A DNA stretch of 64,000 bases from Gnetum montanum (Eukaryota > Streptophyta > Gnetopsida > Gnetales > Gnetaceae), in the NCBI GenBank assembly GCA_015680685.1, contig MNCI01022611.1:1584645-1648644 (forward strand). Reading direction: 5' to 3'. The translations under genes and the position numbers were made by a program. Shown here in pieces: positions 48,040 through 60,116 of the stretch (the first letter of the stretch is position 1; each line of letters begins with the position of its first letter). The notes under the pieces are model-generated. The model worked only from the letters and a program-made list of their open reading frames with translations, did no database searches and had not been told where the DNA came from.

Positions 48040-48164
48040 GTTACATTGCATGGAACACAGGACATTCCATATTATGTATGGGACATGGAGTGTCCTGTGT
48101 TATGCATAGGACATGGGATGTCCCAAGAGGGTAACATGTCATTTGACCCTGAAGGGTATAAATA
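48040..48164 (+). promoter_or_regulatory. TATA promoter of the antisense gene, with palindrome array
   Basis: TATAAATA at 48157-48164, preceded at 48050-48125 by repeated palindromic words GGACATTCC, GGACATGGAGTGTCC and GGACATGGGATGTCCC. Orientation is plus, the same as the spliced gene to the right and opposite to pol. A donor-like AAG|GTGAGC lies at 48358 and CAAG|GTAGGT at about 48426. Either could join a 5' leader exon to the acceptor at 49668. An LTR promoter of a separate element is the alternative. Confidence 0.45.
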
Positions 48165-48639
48165 GAGGTTTCACTAATGGTGAATCTATCATTTTCACCT
48201 TTAGAGCCAATAGTCATCCAAACATATCACAACCAAGGTAGAGCATAGCAACCATAGAGGGAAGCTAGAGCATGACAATAGGAAAGCTAGAGTGTGACAA
48301 TAGAAGATGGCATGTAGGAGTGAATGTAGACACCCTAGCCTTGCCAACATTAATGAAGGTGAGCTCACCCTATGGTGTCTTCCCTTGGTATGCATTGAAG
48401 AACACTAAGAGATGCCATTTTCAAGGTAGGTTGTCATACTTCACTCATGGCTTTTGTTGCTTCCTGCTTCCTACATGTTTTTGGATCTTTTGGGTTTTGG
48501 GTGTTTGGAAGGTAGCTTGCCATGGGTAGGGTCTATTTTTGCCACTACTATGGTTATGACCATTATCCCATGGACAAGGAGAAAGTGTGCACTATGTATT
48601 TCCTTTTCTTTTCTTTTGTTCCATCTTTTTTTGTTTTGG

Positions 48640-49450
48640 CATCGAGGGTTTGTGGGCATCTTACACTGCAGTGATAGGCAAGGGTTTCTGCATGTTCAAC
48701 ACCATCGGATGGGGCGAGGCTTTTTGTAAGATCCCACACTATGGCATGAAACAAGGGTTTTATGCATGTCGTGAGTGTAGCACGTCCTGGGAGTTTGGAG
48801 GCTCTACACCCCACATCGTGGAACAAGGGTTTCCTGTGTGTCCCACACCACTGGATAGAATAGGTTTTTTTGTGTGTTCTACATCATAGGATAGGACTCA
48901 GGAAAGGTGGTTAAGGATCATGTTTGTCAAGCTCTGGGCATCCCTGAGAGCATGATGAATACATGAAAAGTTTTTACAAATTTTATAGTTGTCACGCTCT
49001 CTAGGAGTGTGATTAACCCTTGGAAAATTTTTATGCAATTCTTTTGCTAGTAACTCTGTAGTTGTCATGCTCCATGGTAGCATGACCAACACTTTAAAAA
49101 ATTTTCAAAAATTTAACTAGTTATTCCACAGTTGTCACGCTCCTTGGAAGTGTGACTAACACTTGGAAAAATTTTCAAATTTTTTGCCAATCTTTAGTTT
49201 TCATGCTTCTTAGGAGCATGAATAACACTTAGAAAACTTTTCAATTTTTTTGCTAATTTGTAGTTGTCACGCTTCCTAGGAGCATGACCAACACTTAGAA
49301 AAGATTCTAGTTTGGAGTGTCATGCTCTACAGTGAGTGTGACCAAGAGTTAGAAAATTTTTGAGTTTACAACTTTCATGCTCAATAGAGCGTGACCAACA
49401 ATTAGAAAATTTTTGGTATTTTCATTAATATTGTAACACTTATAAAAAAT
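48640..49450 (+). repeat. Two tandem arrays upstream of the antisense gene
   Basis: At 48660-48895, four units of an AAGGGTTTCTGCATGTTC..CACCATNGGAT type, about 60-70 bp. At 48920-49440, seven or eight units of about 65-75 bp, each with a palindromic GTCACGCTCCTAGGAGCGTGAC-like head, then CAACACTTAGAAAATTTT. The same tail word occurs in the family D LTR (41200-42300) and in the E2 leader (55200-55340), which links these regions to one family. Confidence 0.7.
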
Positions 49451-49668
49451 GTAAGTGTTAGTGCTATGCTCTGTTTGGAACTAGGCACATTAGATGGTGG
49501 TGCCAACGTCCCTTCTCTATGGGGCTTGGAGAAAAGTTAACTATGTTGCATGTGATAAATTATGTTTTCCTTTTATCTTATTTTATGCATCATTTTTTGT
49601 TACTTATTTTGTTATTATTTTTATTATCCTTTTCCAATACTAACGCTTTCATTATTGTGGCATTGTAG

Positions 49669-52600
49669 GATCTTGTTGAAACCTGCTCTTATCATGGTTG
49701 AGCTGGTGGGGATCCTGTGTTGTATGAGTGATCCCATGCTAAATTTCCCTGCACCACATGTGTGCATAGGATACCAGGTGGTCTAGTTTTGGGAGGGTGC
49801 ATAGGAATTCTTAGAATTCCTACTTCGCCACTTCAGTGTGATCATATGGTTACACTTGTCAACTGAAGTAGTAGGTGTCCTAGTTGAGACGTTCTTGCCT
49901 AGGGCAAACCAAGGAATCTTGAAATTCATGTCAAATGAACTTACTAAAGGCAAAGGGGCAAGGAGCTTGAGCTAGTGTCTAAGAGGCCTCAGGCTGTTAT
50001 CTTGGATTTGGGAGATGTTGAGTTCTAATGCTACCATAAGTACAACACTGTATTCCTTGCCCACTATGTGCACACAGCTTTATAGAACCCACCTAGAATA
50101 GTTTACTGTGATAGAGGGTGAGCCCTTTGACACTACCAATTATCTATGACTTAGAATGCTTACTACCTTTTTACCTATTGCCAGATTTTCTATTGATGCA
50201 GACGACCTCCATGATGGAGAGGGGATATTAGCCTTGGTTCAAACAACCCTACAAGAGTTCTCATTTGCTAAGACCAAGCATGCTAGGATAATAGGGTAAA
50301 TTGGGATAGATATGATGAATTACCCTACTAGGTACTCCAAATCCTATGTGAAGTGTCGGGATCTTGGTTGGTTAGATGTTGAGTGGGCATTCTGGATACC
50401 AAGTGTAGAAGAGGTTTTAGTCCCACTACCATCATTCTCCATACCGTTTGTGCCACATAAGTTGTATCACTTGTTTATTTTCATGCACTTTTGATTTTTT
50501 AGATTTTTATCACATTGTTGATTCTACTTTTATTTACTGTAGCTACAACTAAGTCCAAGGAGGTCACCACGGTTATCTCAAGATGCATTGAGGCCAATCT
50601 TCTTTTCAAGTATGGGAAGGTTGATGATTCATAGCACTAGTTGTGCCACAAGGTCCTACTAAGGGTATCCCAAAATCTTCAATGGGTTGGGCTCATGAAC
50701 CTCTTCTTGGTTGTGAACCCAAACATTCTGATAGCAGAGATGATTGCCCTAGTCGACTCTTTCACCAAGAGTGCCAATCATTTCCACATGTGAGTTCATG
50801 AATGACCTCTTTTTGGATCTCTTTGGCATCCCCTCTAAAGGTTTGCTAATAGGTGAGAAAATCAATAAGGAGCTAAACCACAGAGGGGACATTGAAAATT
50901 GGCTGGGCACTAAGAAAGGCTACAAGGGTATATCCATGAAGTAAGTAAAATTGTTGGTGCCCCAACACCTCTATCCAATTTTCTAAGCTCTTGCATCCTA
51001 AGCTAATTTCTCAAGGAAAGGTTGTCAGGGTGGACAAAGCTTGGGTAATGAGGGATCTAATAGAGGAAGCAACACAATATAACTAGGCCAAATACTTTGC
51101 CACTGGCCTACAAGCTAAAATTGTCAAACTTCTTAGCAACCTCAAGGCATGATCTCATGTACATTTTTCCTTCATTGTAGCATGCCTGTGAAGGTTTTGG
51201 GAATTCCTAATGGTATGTGAAGATGGGCTATGGATGGTGCAAAACTACACCCAGATATTTAAGCCATGGATCTACCATTTGTTCCATACGACACGGTCAT
51301 AGGCCCCCAAAGGCTATTAGTGAGTCATTTTTAATGACCACCAAGGACCATGCGGGGCCATCCTACCATGCACATGATAGTGCTAGAGAAGCTCCTCCCA
51401 CCAACATAGGTAACATGGTAAGGGGGGCATGACTCATTGCTGAGATGATAAAGTCCACAATCCAAATCAAGAAGCCTCACCCTACAGAGGAGCCTACATG
51501 CAAAGTTAAGGAGAGGAGCAAGAAGCTACCCTTCAGACATCACGATGCATGATTAGAGTTAGCCAGTAAGTATACATTATTTAGTGTATTTCCTTTTTTT
51601 CTAATATATCATTATTATTATATATTCCTTTTTGTTGTTAAGTTTTTTAACTTAGATTTTTGCAACATAGGAAAGAGGGCCACTGCCATAGAAGAGAAGC
51701 CCTTAGAGGAGGATGTTTCTTAGCCCGAGGGACACATGACAAATAAGGATGCCACTAAAGTTTTGAGGTAGCTCAAAGAAGAAGGGATACAATTCGAGGA
51801 TAGTGAGTTTGATTGCTTATTAAAAGGCATGTAGATGGGTGATCCCCCCACTCTCACCCTTGAGAGTTTGTTGGGTATGAGCTTTGCACTACCATCTTCA
51901 TTATGCTATTCCACTCCCTCTTCTCTCCTTTTTTTTTATCATTTTTATATTTTTGTATTTTTATGTTTTGATTACCCTGAAATGCTTTATATTACAGTAG
52001 GTGATGATTCTACTGAGTGTCCTAAATCTACAACCACTTTCTGCTCATGACTGTGGGTGGAAACTCCAGACAAGTTTTCCTTCATGTAAGGCATAGTGGA
52101 TGACATGAATAATTGACTAAAATAGATAGATCCTGAGATAGGTATGTTTTATCTCTTCTTCTTCTTCTTCTTCTTTTAGCTTTCTTTTTTTTTCTTTGTC
52201 TTACGACTGATGTTTCACCTTTTGGTATAATAGGCTCACAACTTAAATGGGACCTAAGGAGAGCAGTCTAGGTTGATATTTTACCTAAGTTCCCTCCTAA
52301 GGTAGAATAGGTGCCTCATCATGTATATGACAAGGCAAGCAAATACACACTACGCTACGCATGATTGTTGTGGGAGTGTAGGTGCATGAACAAGAAGCTC
52401 TAGAAACAAGTGCAAGAGCTCCAAGAATAGAAGGTGAACTAGGTAGGCCAACTAGAAGATTTGCAATTGTGGTATGATGTCTTGGTAGCCCATGAAAAAT
52501 TGGACAGCAGCTAGCATACAATCGAGATTGACTATGCCAAGTACTGGTCAACCATCTAGGGCAATAATGAGGCTACTCATGAGGTTATTGAGTAGTGCTT

Positions 52601-53213
52601 GCAAATGGACCTCTTGGCTTGGAAGAACCAAGATTGGATGGACTATAGCACCAAAGTATATGAATGGGGAAAATCTTAGAAGAACCATAAGTATCATTAC
52701 AAGATGGAACACACAACCTATTGTAAGAAGTACTAGGATGAGTTTGTGAAGCATCGATGTTGCGACATATTCTTTAATGCCATTGGTGCAACATAGGCTT
52801 GCAACACGTTTGCGAACCATCTAGTGATTAGTGAGTCCCCAGAGAGGGAGATTGTTGTTCCTTATAGAGAGGTTACATGTGCCACATTTTCTCTAGGTCC
52901 ACCTATGTGGACATCCATGGAGAAAGGGAAGACCCTCACAGGCATTGATTTGGGAGAAAAGGACTAGACACACATGTTAGAGAAGGAGATCCTCCAATGC
53001 CTAGAGGCCAGCTTGAACAAGATGCCCCTAGACATGGACATGGGCCCATCTTAGGTTGGTTAAATTTAATTTATTTCTATCTATTTCATAATAATTTCAT
53101 ATTTTATTGCTTCTATTGATTGATTTATTATTTCATTTTTTTTTGCACAGGATCCAGGTGAAGGCGCAAGACCCAGTGAAACAGTAGATGAAGATGGAGG
53201 GAAAGAGCCTTAG
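49669..53213 (+). pseudogene. Spliced antisense accessory gene, copy 1 (broken)
   Basis: Homologous along its length to the gene at 63825-60117. An acceptor (GCATTGTAG) ends at 49668. Further boundaries: acceptor at 50542 (exon from 50543), intron 51565-51670, exon 51671-51874, exon 52001-52141 (donor GTATGT), exon 52234-53054, last exon 53151-53213. Matching blocks: VELVGIL near 49710, HYVHTAL..NPPRIVY near 50080, RYSKSYVKCRDLGWL near 50325, DDMNN..DPEIG before the 52141 donor, QLKWDL just after the next acceptor, then DYAKYWSTI and KNHKYHYKM in a coiled-coil-like part, and a Gly/Glu-rich end DPGEGARPSE. Many in-frame stops make it a pseudogene. Introns are AT-rich. It lies antisense to the pol at 44-47 kb. 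Function unknown. Confidence 0.72.
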
Positions 53214-53265
53214 CTTCCCATAATTAATAAAAATTAAAAATTTCGAGATGTAGCCTTGTTGTTGG

Positions 53266-54789
53266 TGAAACACCACAAAAATTTGGACCTAACACTTTCG
53301 GACAAGAATCGAGCTAAGTCATGATGCTTCCCAGCATGACTGGAACTTGCAAACTTTGCACACAACATCAAACGGAGTCGAATCAAGCAAGTAAAAGTTC
53401 CCTAAGATCCATTGGAGACTACATCAACATCTGGAAACAATAACTACAAGTTTCAAACTCAAAATACTTAGTTTTTACTAAGTATACTTCTTGCACACAG
53501 CCCTGCACGCTCAGCATGTAGCAATTTTTGGGCCCCAAAAATAAGCCAAAACATGCCAAAATTGAGCATCTGGACCCCCTAGGACCTTCACCAAGGTCAC
53601 CAGTAGCTCTCAACCTCTTTAAAATTAAATTTTGGGCTCCAAATGATGGGTTTTCATTCATGCACGCCTAGCATGCATGCCCAGCGTGCACAATCAAGGA
53701 TCTCTCAAAACAAGCACCCCAGAATAAGTTCTCCACCTACAATCGACTCTCAGAGGTAAGGAAATTATCAAGCATCAGACCAAGCTCCCAAAAATGAAGA
53801 TTCAACCTTGAAATGATGCACTTCCATGACCTACATGCTAAGCATACATACTCTGCATGCCCAACGTGCATGCCTAGTGCGTAGCACAGCACTTGAAGCC
53901 TTCCAAAACTGTATTAGATCAAGTCCAAATGAGCTGAAAATCTACAAGCAGCATTCTCATGACACTAGAGCTCAAATCCAAGGGCATGTTTAAGATTCTC
54001 TATTATAATAGTAATGTTCATTTGTAAAGTTCAATTCTTTTGTATTGGTCAAGTCTATACATTGGGTTCATACGCCCATCGTGTACACGCTGGCATGCAG
54101 CATGCTGCACAGTTGTAATATTCTTTGCACTTGGGCAACGCAGCCACATGTCATCCGACCTAAAATTTTCTCACCAATGGCCACTCATACTACTCTAGAT
54201 TTGAGTTTCACATCCTAAAACCTATAAAAACCCCAATTTTCCACCAAGTAGAAAAAAGGAGGGGGAAGATAAAAAAAAGATCACATTTGGAGACAATTGA
54301 GAACACCAACCGTTCATGCTGGAATTCTACCCTGCACGCTGATCATACAACCTTCACACAGTGCCTGCAGTCTAAACCAGCATACCATCATCCCTCCACA
54401 TTCACCGAGGCTCTTCATCCACCTTGTGTCAGATCCACAACTGTGTTCAGTCCAATGCACTGTAATCTTCACTTTGCAATAAAATTGTTTTATTTCTGAT
54501 CAAGATTTGTTATAGTTTTCATTCATTCTTGCTTACCTCTTTGTTTATATTCCTACACATTTACATTCTGGTTTACGCTTATTACACTGTTTACACATAA
54601 CCCAGCGTATTGCACATCAGCATACGTTTGGGGAAATCCTTGTCTAATCCGTGCATGGACCACCCAAGGTACTTTACCTTCATAAGTTCCAGCTTACCCT
54701 TGAGCGAAGGTAGAGTCTTCTATGCCTATCTATAGATCTCTTAGTGTTTGTTTCATTCTAGCCTTACACCGATGATTTCGGACGGTACA
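53266..54789 (+). repeat. E2 5' LTR (family D)
   Basis: About 1524 bp, TGAAACACCACAAAAATTTGG to CGGACGGTACA. U3 contains palindromic words around CTGCACGCTCAGCATG and GCCTAGCATGCATGCCCAGC (53500-53890) and TGGCATGCAGCATGC (about 54090). TATAAAAA is at 54223-54230 and AATAAA at 54478-54483. Immediately after the LTR, ATGGTGCTAGAAGGAGGACC is probably the primer-binding site region, but I cannot assign the tRNA with certainty. The LTR starts 53 bp after the end of the antisense gene copy 1. Confidence 0.68.
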
Positions 54790-55381
54790 GAAAATGGTGC
54801 TAGAAGGAGGACCTCTCGTTGCGTAAACCTGCTTTGATCCACCATTGATCTCTTCAGATCCGCTAGTCCATCTCATAGATCCGCTCCCTGTGATCTCAAA
54901 TCTATAGTCAATTTTCTTAGATTTACACTCTGTGAGCATAGATCTGACTTTGAACCTTCCAAATCTACACCCTATTTAGCTAGATCTGCTGCAATCTCAG
55001 CGTGTATATGCTACCCAGCATATCTGCATGCTATCCACCCTATTTGTACGCTACCTATTCATCCAGTACGCTGACTGTTGAAGCCTGTACACCGAGGATT
55101 CAGTCCATACGCTTTGGATCCAGTCTATACGCTGCTAGACTTAGGTGTATGCTATGTAGACAAGTCTGCATGTTGAGGGTGTACGCTAACAAGTATACCC
55201 GTTCTATACTTAACCAAATTTTTTCTTGTTTATGCAGTATACGCTGACAAACACTTAGCCAAATTTTCTCCTGTTTACACCATTTACATTGTTCCAACAC
55301 TTAGAAAATTTGTTTGCTTCCAGTTCAACACTTAACTAAATTATTTTTTTACTTTACATTGTCATACTTAAAGCATGTAAA
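54790..55381 (+). other. E2 leader between LTR and gag
   Basis: Non-coding. Contains about ten TACGCT or TATGCT words, for example GTACGCTGACTG and ATACGCTGCTAG, and then three units with ACACTTAGCCAAATTTT or ACACTTAGAAAATTTG (55225-55340). These are the same words as in the arrays at 41-42 and 49 kb. Confidence 0.6.
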
Positions 55382-57172
55382 ATGGACCCTATGAACACCA
55401 ATACTTCTGCTCTCCTCATCTTTGACCCCGGCGTGTCAATCTTATACTCTATGACCACCACTGGACCCATAGTGACTCATGGTGAGGTCAACCCTCAGGG
55501 GTCATCTCACCGGTCATTGAGACTACAAGGTATGGATCCCACGTTCACCATCTAAATGCCTAAATAGTATAATTTTATTTGTGTTAAAATCCAAGCTAAG
55601 CTAACCATTGACCGAGCCGAGTTGGAAGCAAAGAGACACTATGAGTTAATTCACAAAGGAAGTCATGACTTCATTCCCACCACCTATGATGTCATCCTCC
55701 TCACTGAATCCCACCATGAACTCCTATCCCAACTCCTCATGGCTAGGAGTCAAACCTTTCGACAATCCACTATAGAACCTCAAAACGAAGATGAGGAAGA
55801 CAATTTTGTGGCTTAGTCCAAACACGAGGATTTGTACCATACTCTCAATCCGCATACTTACACGAATCCGTTATTTCACCCTTTCACGGGGGAGACCATG
55901 TATCTCCATTCATTTAAAACCACTCAAGCACATGTGCCTTAATAGGAAGCATCCACTCTTATTCCCACTCTCCCCATGATCGATACTCAATTCAATATAC
56001 CCATCCCCACTATTCCTCCAGTCACCATGTTATCCCCTCTCTTACAAATACAACCCCAACAACACCCCCTCAAACTAATGTAGGAGTGACCTTTCCACCC
56101 CAAGTGATTGGGATGTCATCTATGATACCTGCTTCTACATCTACTCACTATATACCATGAATACAAGCTCAAGGAACACCCTTCACCACTTCAACTCAAC
56201 AAGTTCAGGGTGTTCCCTCACAAATCATAACTGGATAGTGGGCCATGACTGGCATGCAACTGCATCAACCCCCTCATTACAACATACCACCTCCTAGAAT
56301 TCCACCCATGAATGTCCCTCAAGTACAACCACAACAACAACAACTACCCACCCCTTATAGTATGCCACCCATAGTAGCACCCACCATGAATATTCCACAA
56401 GTGCAACCTCTGACCACTCAACTTTCTTCTTTCCCGCTCACTATACAACAATCTAACTTGCATACTACACAACATGACCAACCTACCATTTCACCTAGTG
56501 CCCAAGACTGGGCCTAAGCTAAAACGATAATGCAAGAACTCACTGATGAGGTAAAACACCTCAAAATGGTCAATAATGAAGAGCTTAAAGTATTAAACTT
56601 TTACCAGGATGATCCTATTAGCTCTTCGGTACCACCATTGACCCTGCCCAAAGGAGTTTCTTTGCCTTAACTAACCAAATACAATAGGGAAGGAGACCCT
56701 AATTCCCATATGATCACGTTTAGAATAGAATTTTTATTACTTCAGGCATGGCCCCATGCAATCTTACATGTTTTTGCCATGTCCCTCATTGGGAGAGCGT
56801 TAGACTGGTACCGAGCCTTGCCTCGTAACTCCATATCCTCTTTGGAGGATCTCTTACACTAGTTCATTACTAGGTTTAAATACAACCTAAAACCTAAAGC
56901 GACCTTGGATAGTCTGATACAGGTGAAACAAGCACCACTTGAACTTGTACAAAAATTCATTCAGAGATGGAGTGCTACGCTGAACGAACTTCATGAACCA
57001 ATCCTCGAAACATACTTACTCACCATCTTAAAGGGAGTCGTGAATGACTTTGTTAAATCCAAACTGTATTCCCTAAATGCATACACTCTTAGCCAAGCAT
57101 TTTTACAAATTAAAAACATTGAAGAAGTAGCACAAAATAGCCATAACCCCACCTATTCAACCCTTAAAAGTT
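55382..57172 (+). pseudogene. E2 gag (broken)
   Basis: First ATG at 55382 (MDPMNTNTSALLIFDPG). A Pro/Gln/Thr-rich linker with several stops covers 55800-56520. The Retrotrans_gag-type domain spans about 56660-57130: HVFAMSLIGRALDWYRALPR, then FITRFKYNL, LDSLIQVKQAPLELVQKFIQ and ILKGVVNDFVKSKL. This is a different gag subfamily from that of A2 and C and typical of Tat-group elements. The frame continues beyond with Thr/Pro-rich sequence to about 57660, with a possible knuckle remnant CEYHxRNGHGNDYCF at about 57570-57610. Confidence 0.82.
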
Positions 57173-57698
57173 AGCATAATTAGAAAGACAAAGAAAGGGC
57201 TAAGGCAACTGTAACAGCAGTAGTAGAAACTCAACAAACAAGTACGAGACAACAAAGTAAACCACCTACCACCCCTACTAGCTATACTAGACCTGCTCCC
57301 GCTACTACACCCAAACCTTCCACATCACAAAATGCTACACTGAGTCATGCACAAAACTTTGAGAGGAGAGACCCCTCTCAATACACACCATTACCCATGA
57401 AACCTTCACAATTATTTGATCAACTCTTGAAGGCTAGGCTAATAAGACATAAACAATTGTCCCCCGCGGCAATTCAAAAACATGATTGATTTTGTGAATT
57501 AGTCAAGAACCCAAGCTTGGCAACACCAGATGAGCCCCTAGTTCCAAAAGGCTTTAGACTAGACCAATTTTGTGAGTATCACTAGCGTAATGGGCATGGC
57601 AATGACTATTGTTTCACCTTGAAACAAGACAACGAATAATTGATAGAGGTGAGATCACTTTTGATGAGGCCAACCCAGTCAAACCACAAAACTAGTCC

Positions 57699-59379
57699 AT
57701 GGGTGTATATAAAGATCCCCTAAATACTAAAGAAGCACCATATATAATTAACACCATCTACATAGATAATAACTATGAAACACCAAAGAACCCCTTTGTA
57801 GTTCGTGTTCCCCCTACTACACTAACATCACGTCAACCTTCATATTCCCCACAAGATCCTCCTACCCTGCAAAAACCATTGGTCATCCGAGTGCCTCCTG
57901 TAGTGGCAACAGCATGCGTAACACCCCAAACAAAACCATTTGTTGTTCGTGTGCCCTCTGCTGATACAACCGCTAGTGTGACACCATCAAACTGGCCCAC
58001 TTCCTTCGTGGTCCGGGTGCCACTGGCAGTTGCTATGACAGAGGTACCAAATGCAAATCACCCAATCCCATTTGTGGTCAATATGCCTAGGCAGCCTAAT
58101 ATCCAAGCTCATACGCCTTGGGCACAATCCTATCCCACCCCATTTGTCATTCGAATCCAGAAACAACCTGATACTCTGACCCCAAATGTTCCCACACAAC
58201 CCACACGAGAATGCTTGGCAAATAGGCTTACCAAGGAACATTTAGAGAAGGAACATCAACGCCTTGCACTGAGGCCCCTGAAACCAACTTTGTTAAGCGC
58301 AATACCTATGGCTCCTTCTAAAAATGAGCCAAGCATGAGTTATAAAGAGGAAAAATCAAGAATGCTACACATATCAAACCCAACAGTCTTGAAAAATAAC
58401 ACAAAAGTTACCCCACATGAAATACAACTACTAAGTCCAATGGATCAGGTGGCCATGAACAAGAATATGCCTAATGGTAAAGACTTAGCTAATGCCCTAA
58501 CACAGGTTACGCAAGCCCTTAAACAAAAGAACACATCATTAAGCTTTTACGACCTCATATTGACTTTGCTAGTTCATCATGAAGCCTTAGTACAAATGTT
58601 AACATTGATCCTAGTTAGCAAAAACCTACCCGCAAATGAACCCTCTATACACGCGGTAATGTCTACACGACAAGGATCCAAATCTAAATCATTAGGCTTT
58701 CACCCTGAAAACATTAAGATCGATGAGAAAACCATAGATGTCACCCATGTTTATAACCATACGAGTTAATCAGCTCAAAATACATCGAGTACATGTAGAT
58801 GACGGAGTAGCCACAAATGTGGTGCCTTATCCCATCATTGAACAGTTAGGGCTTATAGAATTAATTAAACCGATGTCTACGACATGCCTGAAGTCATTTA
58901 ATGGATCACGAGTAGTGGTTAAAGGTACATTGACCTTGGATTTTATAGTAGGAGATCGATTCCCCATATCCACAGACTTCATGGTTATTGATGAGATGCC
59001 TGGTTTTAACCTAATCCTAGGATGACCTTGGTTAGCCCAGTTAAAAGCGGTGTCTTCCCCTATTCATCAAGAGATTCACTTACCCTATGAGGGGGTGGAG
59101 ATCATTATCCATGGGGATACTGCTACATCCACCATCTCATCTCACACAGAGGCAAATCAAGGCTCCAAAGTTAAATTTGAGGAGCCTGAACAAGAGGACA
59201 CTCAACATGAGCATAAACTTGACAAAATTTCTGAAAAGTCCATACCAAAAGAAACAAATGAAACCCAAAGTGATGACCAACCCATAAATCATGATCCCTC
59301 AAAAACCAAGGAAACACCACCTAACCCAGAAACATCCAAGGATATTGACTCAGAGCCTACTCCGCCAGACATCTCCTAG
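57699..59379 (+). pseudogene. E2 protease region with PFVVRVP repeats
   Basis: A 356-codon uninterrupted frame (57699-58769) starts MGVYKDPLNTKEAPY. Its first half holds six repeats of a PFVVRVP-type motif spaced about 20-25 residues apart (variants PLVIRVP, SFVVRVP, PFVVNMP, PFVIRIQ). The retropepsin domain follows in another frame (58738-59025 and on): MFITIRVNQLKIHRVHVDDG, with VDDGVATNVV where most families have D-S/T-G-A, then FMVIDEMPGFNLILG and PWLAQLKAVSSPIHQ. An acidic, Lys/Pro-rich tail ends at 59379. A frame change at about 58740 and a stop at 59023 break it, although most of it is open. Confidence 0.8.
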
Positions 59380-59499
59380 GTAGAGCTACCATTCAACGTA
59401 ATTAGTGAAGGAGATGTCGAGTATTGGATCGTACCCATTAAACTCACTCCTAACATAAAAATGAAAAAAATCAAAAAGTTATTAAACAATTAACAAACT

Positions 59500-59765
59500 A
59501 CGGTAGTCTGCAATGACGTTAAACTATCGCATGTCCACAAAGACATAAAACTAGCCATGGTCAGAAATGGTCGGTTTACATCAAAACCCATTGTATTAGT
59601 TGATATCCCTCCTCTTTATTTGTGGCTCGAAATGGCCTTAAACTAGAACGATCACATTGTAGTCCATCATGACTTTAAACTGACATGCACGTGTGTAGGG
59701 CCCAAAATGGCCTTAAACTAGAGCAAGTTACTTTCGTCTGCCTCAAGAGTTTAAACTCCCAGTTT
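59500..59765 (+). repeat. TTAAACT repeats after protease
   Basis: Degenerate units: GCAATGACGTTAAACTATCG, AAGACATAAAACTAGCC, AAATGGCCTTAAACTAGAACG, ATCATGACTTTAAACTGACA, AAATGGCCTTAAACTAGAGC, CAAGAGTTTAAACTCCC. In the sense direction of the element the core equals that of the array at 43885-44185. Confidence 0.75.
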
Positions 59766-60116
59766 ACATTCTATGATTACATTTTTGTAGTACAAGTTAC
59801 GCCTTACGTTAATATCTTCCTTTGGCATAGTTATCATTTGAGTTACATTTACACTTTATTTCATGTTTACACTTAAACAACAAAATAAGCAAAAAGACTT
59901 TTGCTCCATGTCCCTGCATTATTTCTTCTCATCATTCAAGCAACTCTAAAAAAGAATAGAATTTGAAAACAACAAAAATTATATAAATACGTAAATGGAC
60001 GATTACAGAAGTTAACCAAGTTTACGCATCTGTTCATACACAACTCATTTCTGAAAAAAAAAATTTCTCTTTACAACCCATAGAAACATAACTAATAATA
60101 ACACCAAATTTAAAAA
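59766..60116. other. Gap between repeats and antisense gene
   Basis: AT-rich, no ORF. It would be the 3' flank of the antisense gene. The strand-reversed poly(A) signal is not clear. Confidence 0.4.

Larger units (their letters stand above)
40505..53213 (-). mobile_element. Family D (Tat/Ogre-like) LTR element on the minus strand, including an antisense gene
   Basis: Read right to left: a spliced gene on the opposite strand (53213-49669), repeat arrays and a TATA promoter for that gene, an intron-like acceptor (about 47704), RT, RNase H, archaeal-type RNase H, integrase, TTAAACT tandem repeats (44180-43885), a 3' region, and the LTR (42377-40505). The double RNase H is a mark of the Tat clade, which includes Ogre. 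Gag, protease and the 5' LTR are not seen; they may lie beyond element E2, which starts at 53266 and could be inserted here. That the antisense gene and pol belong to one element is inferred from the second copy at 53266-64000, and nested insertion remains possible. Confidence 0.6.

Noticed and set aside
47861-49600. A plus-strand 5' LTR of a separate element
   Set aside because: Not excluded, but no matching second LTR, no clear primer-binding site and no TG start were found; kept as an alternative to a promoter of the antisense gene.
52158-52182. CTT microsatellite as a regulatory element
   Set aside because: It is the pyrimidine tract of an intron of the antisense gene copy and needs no further explanation.
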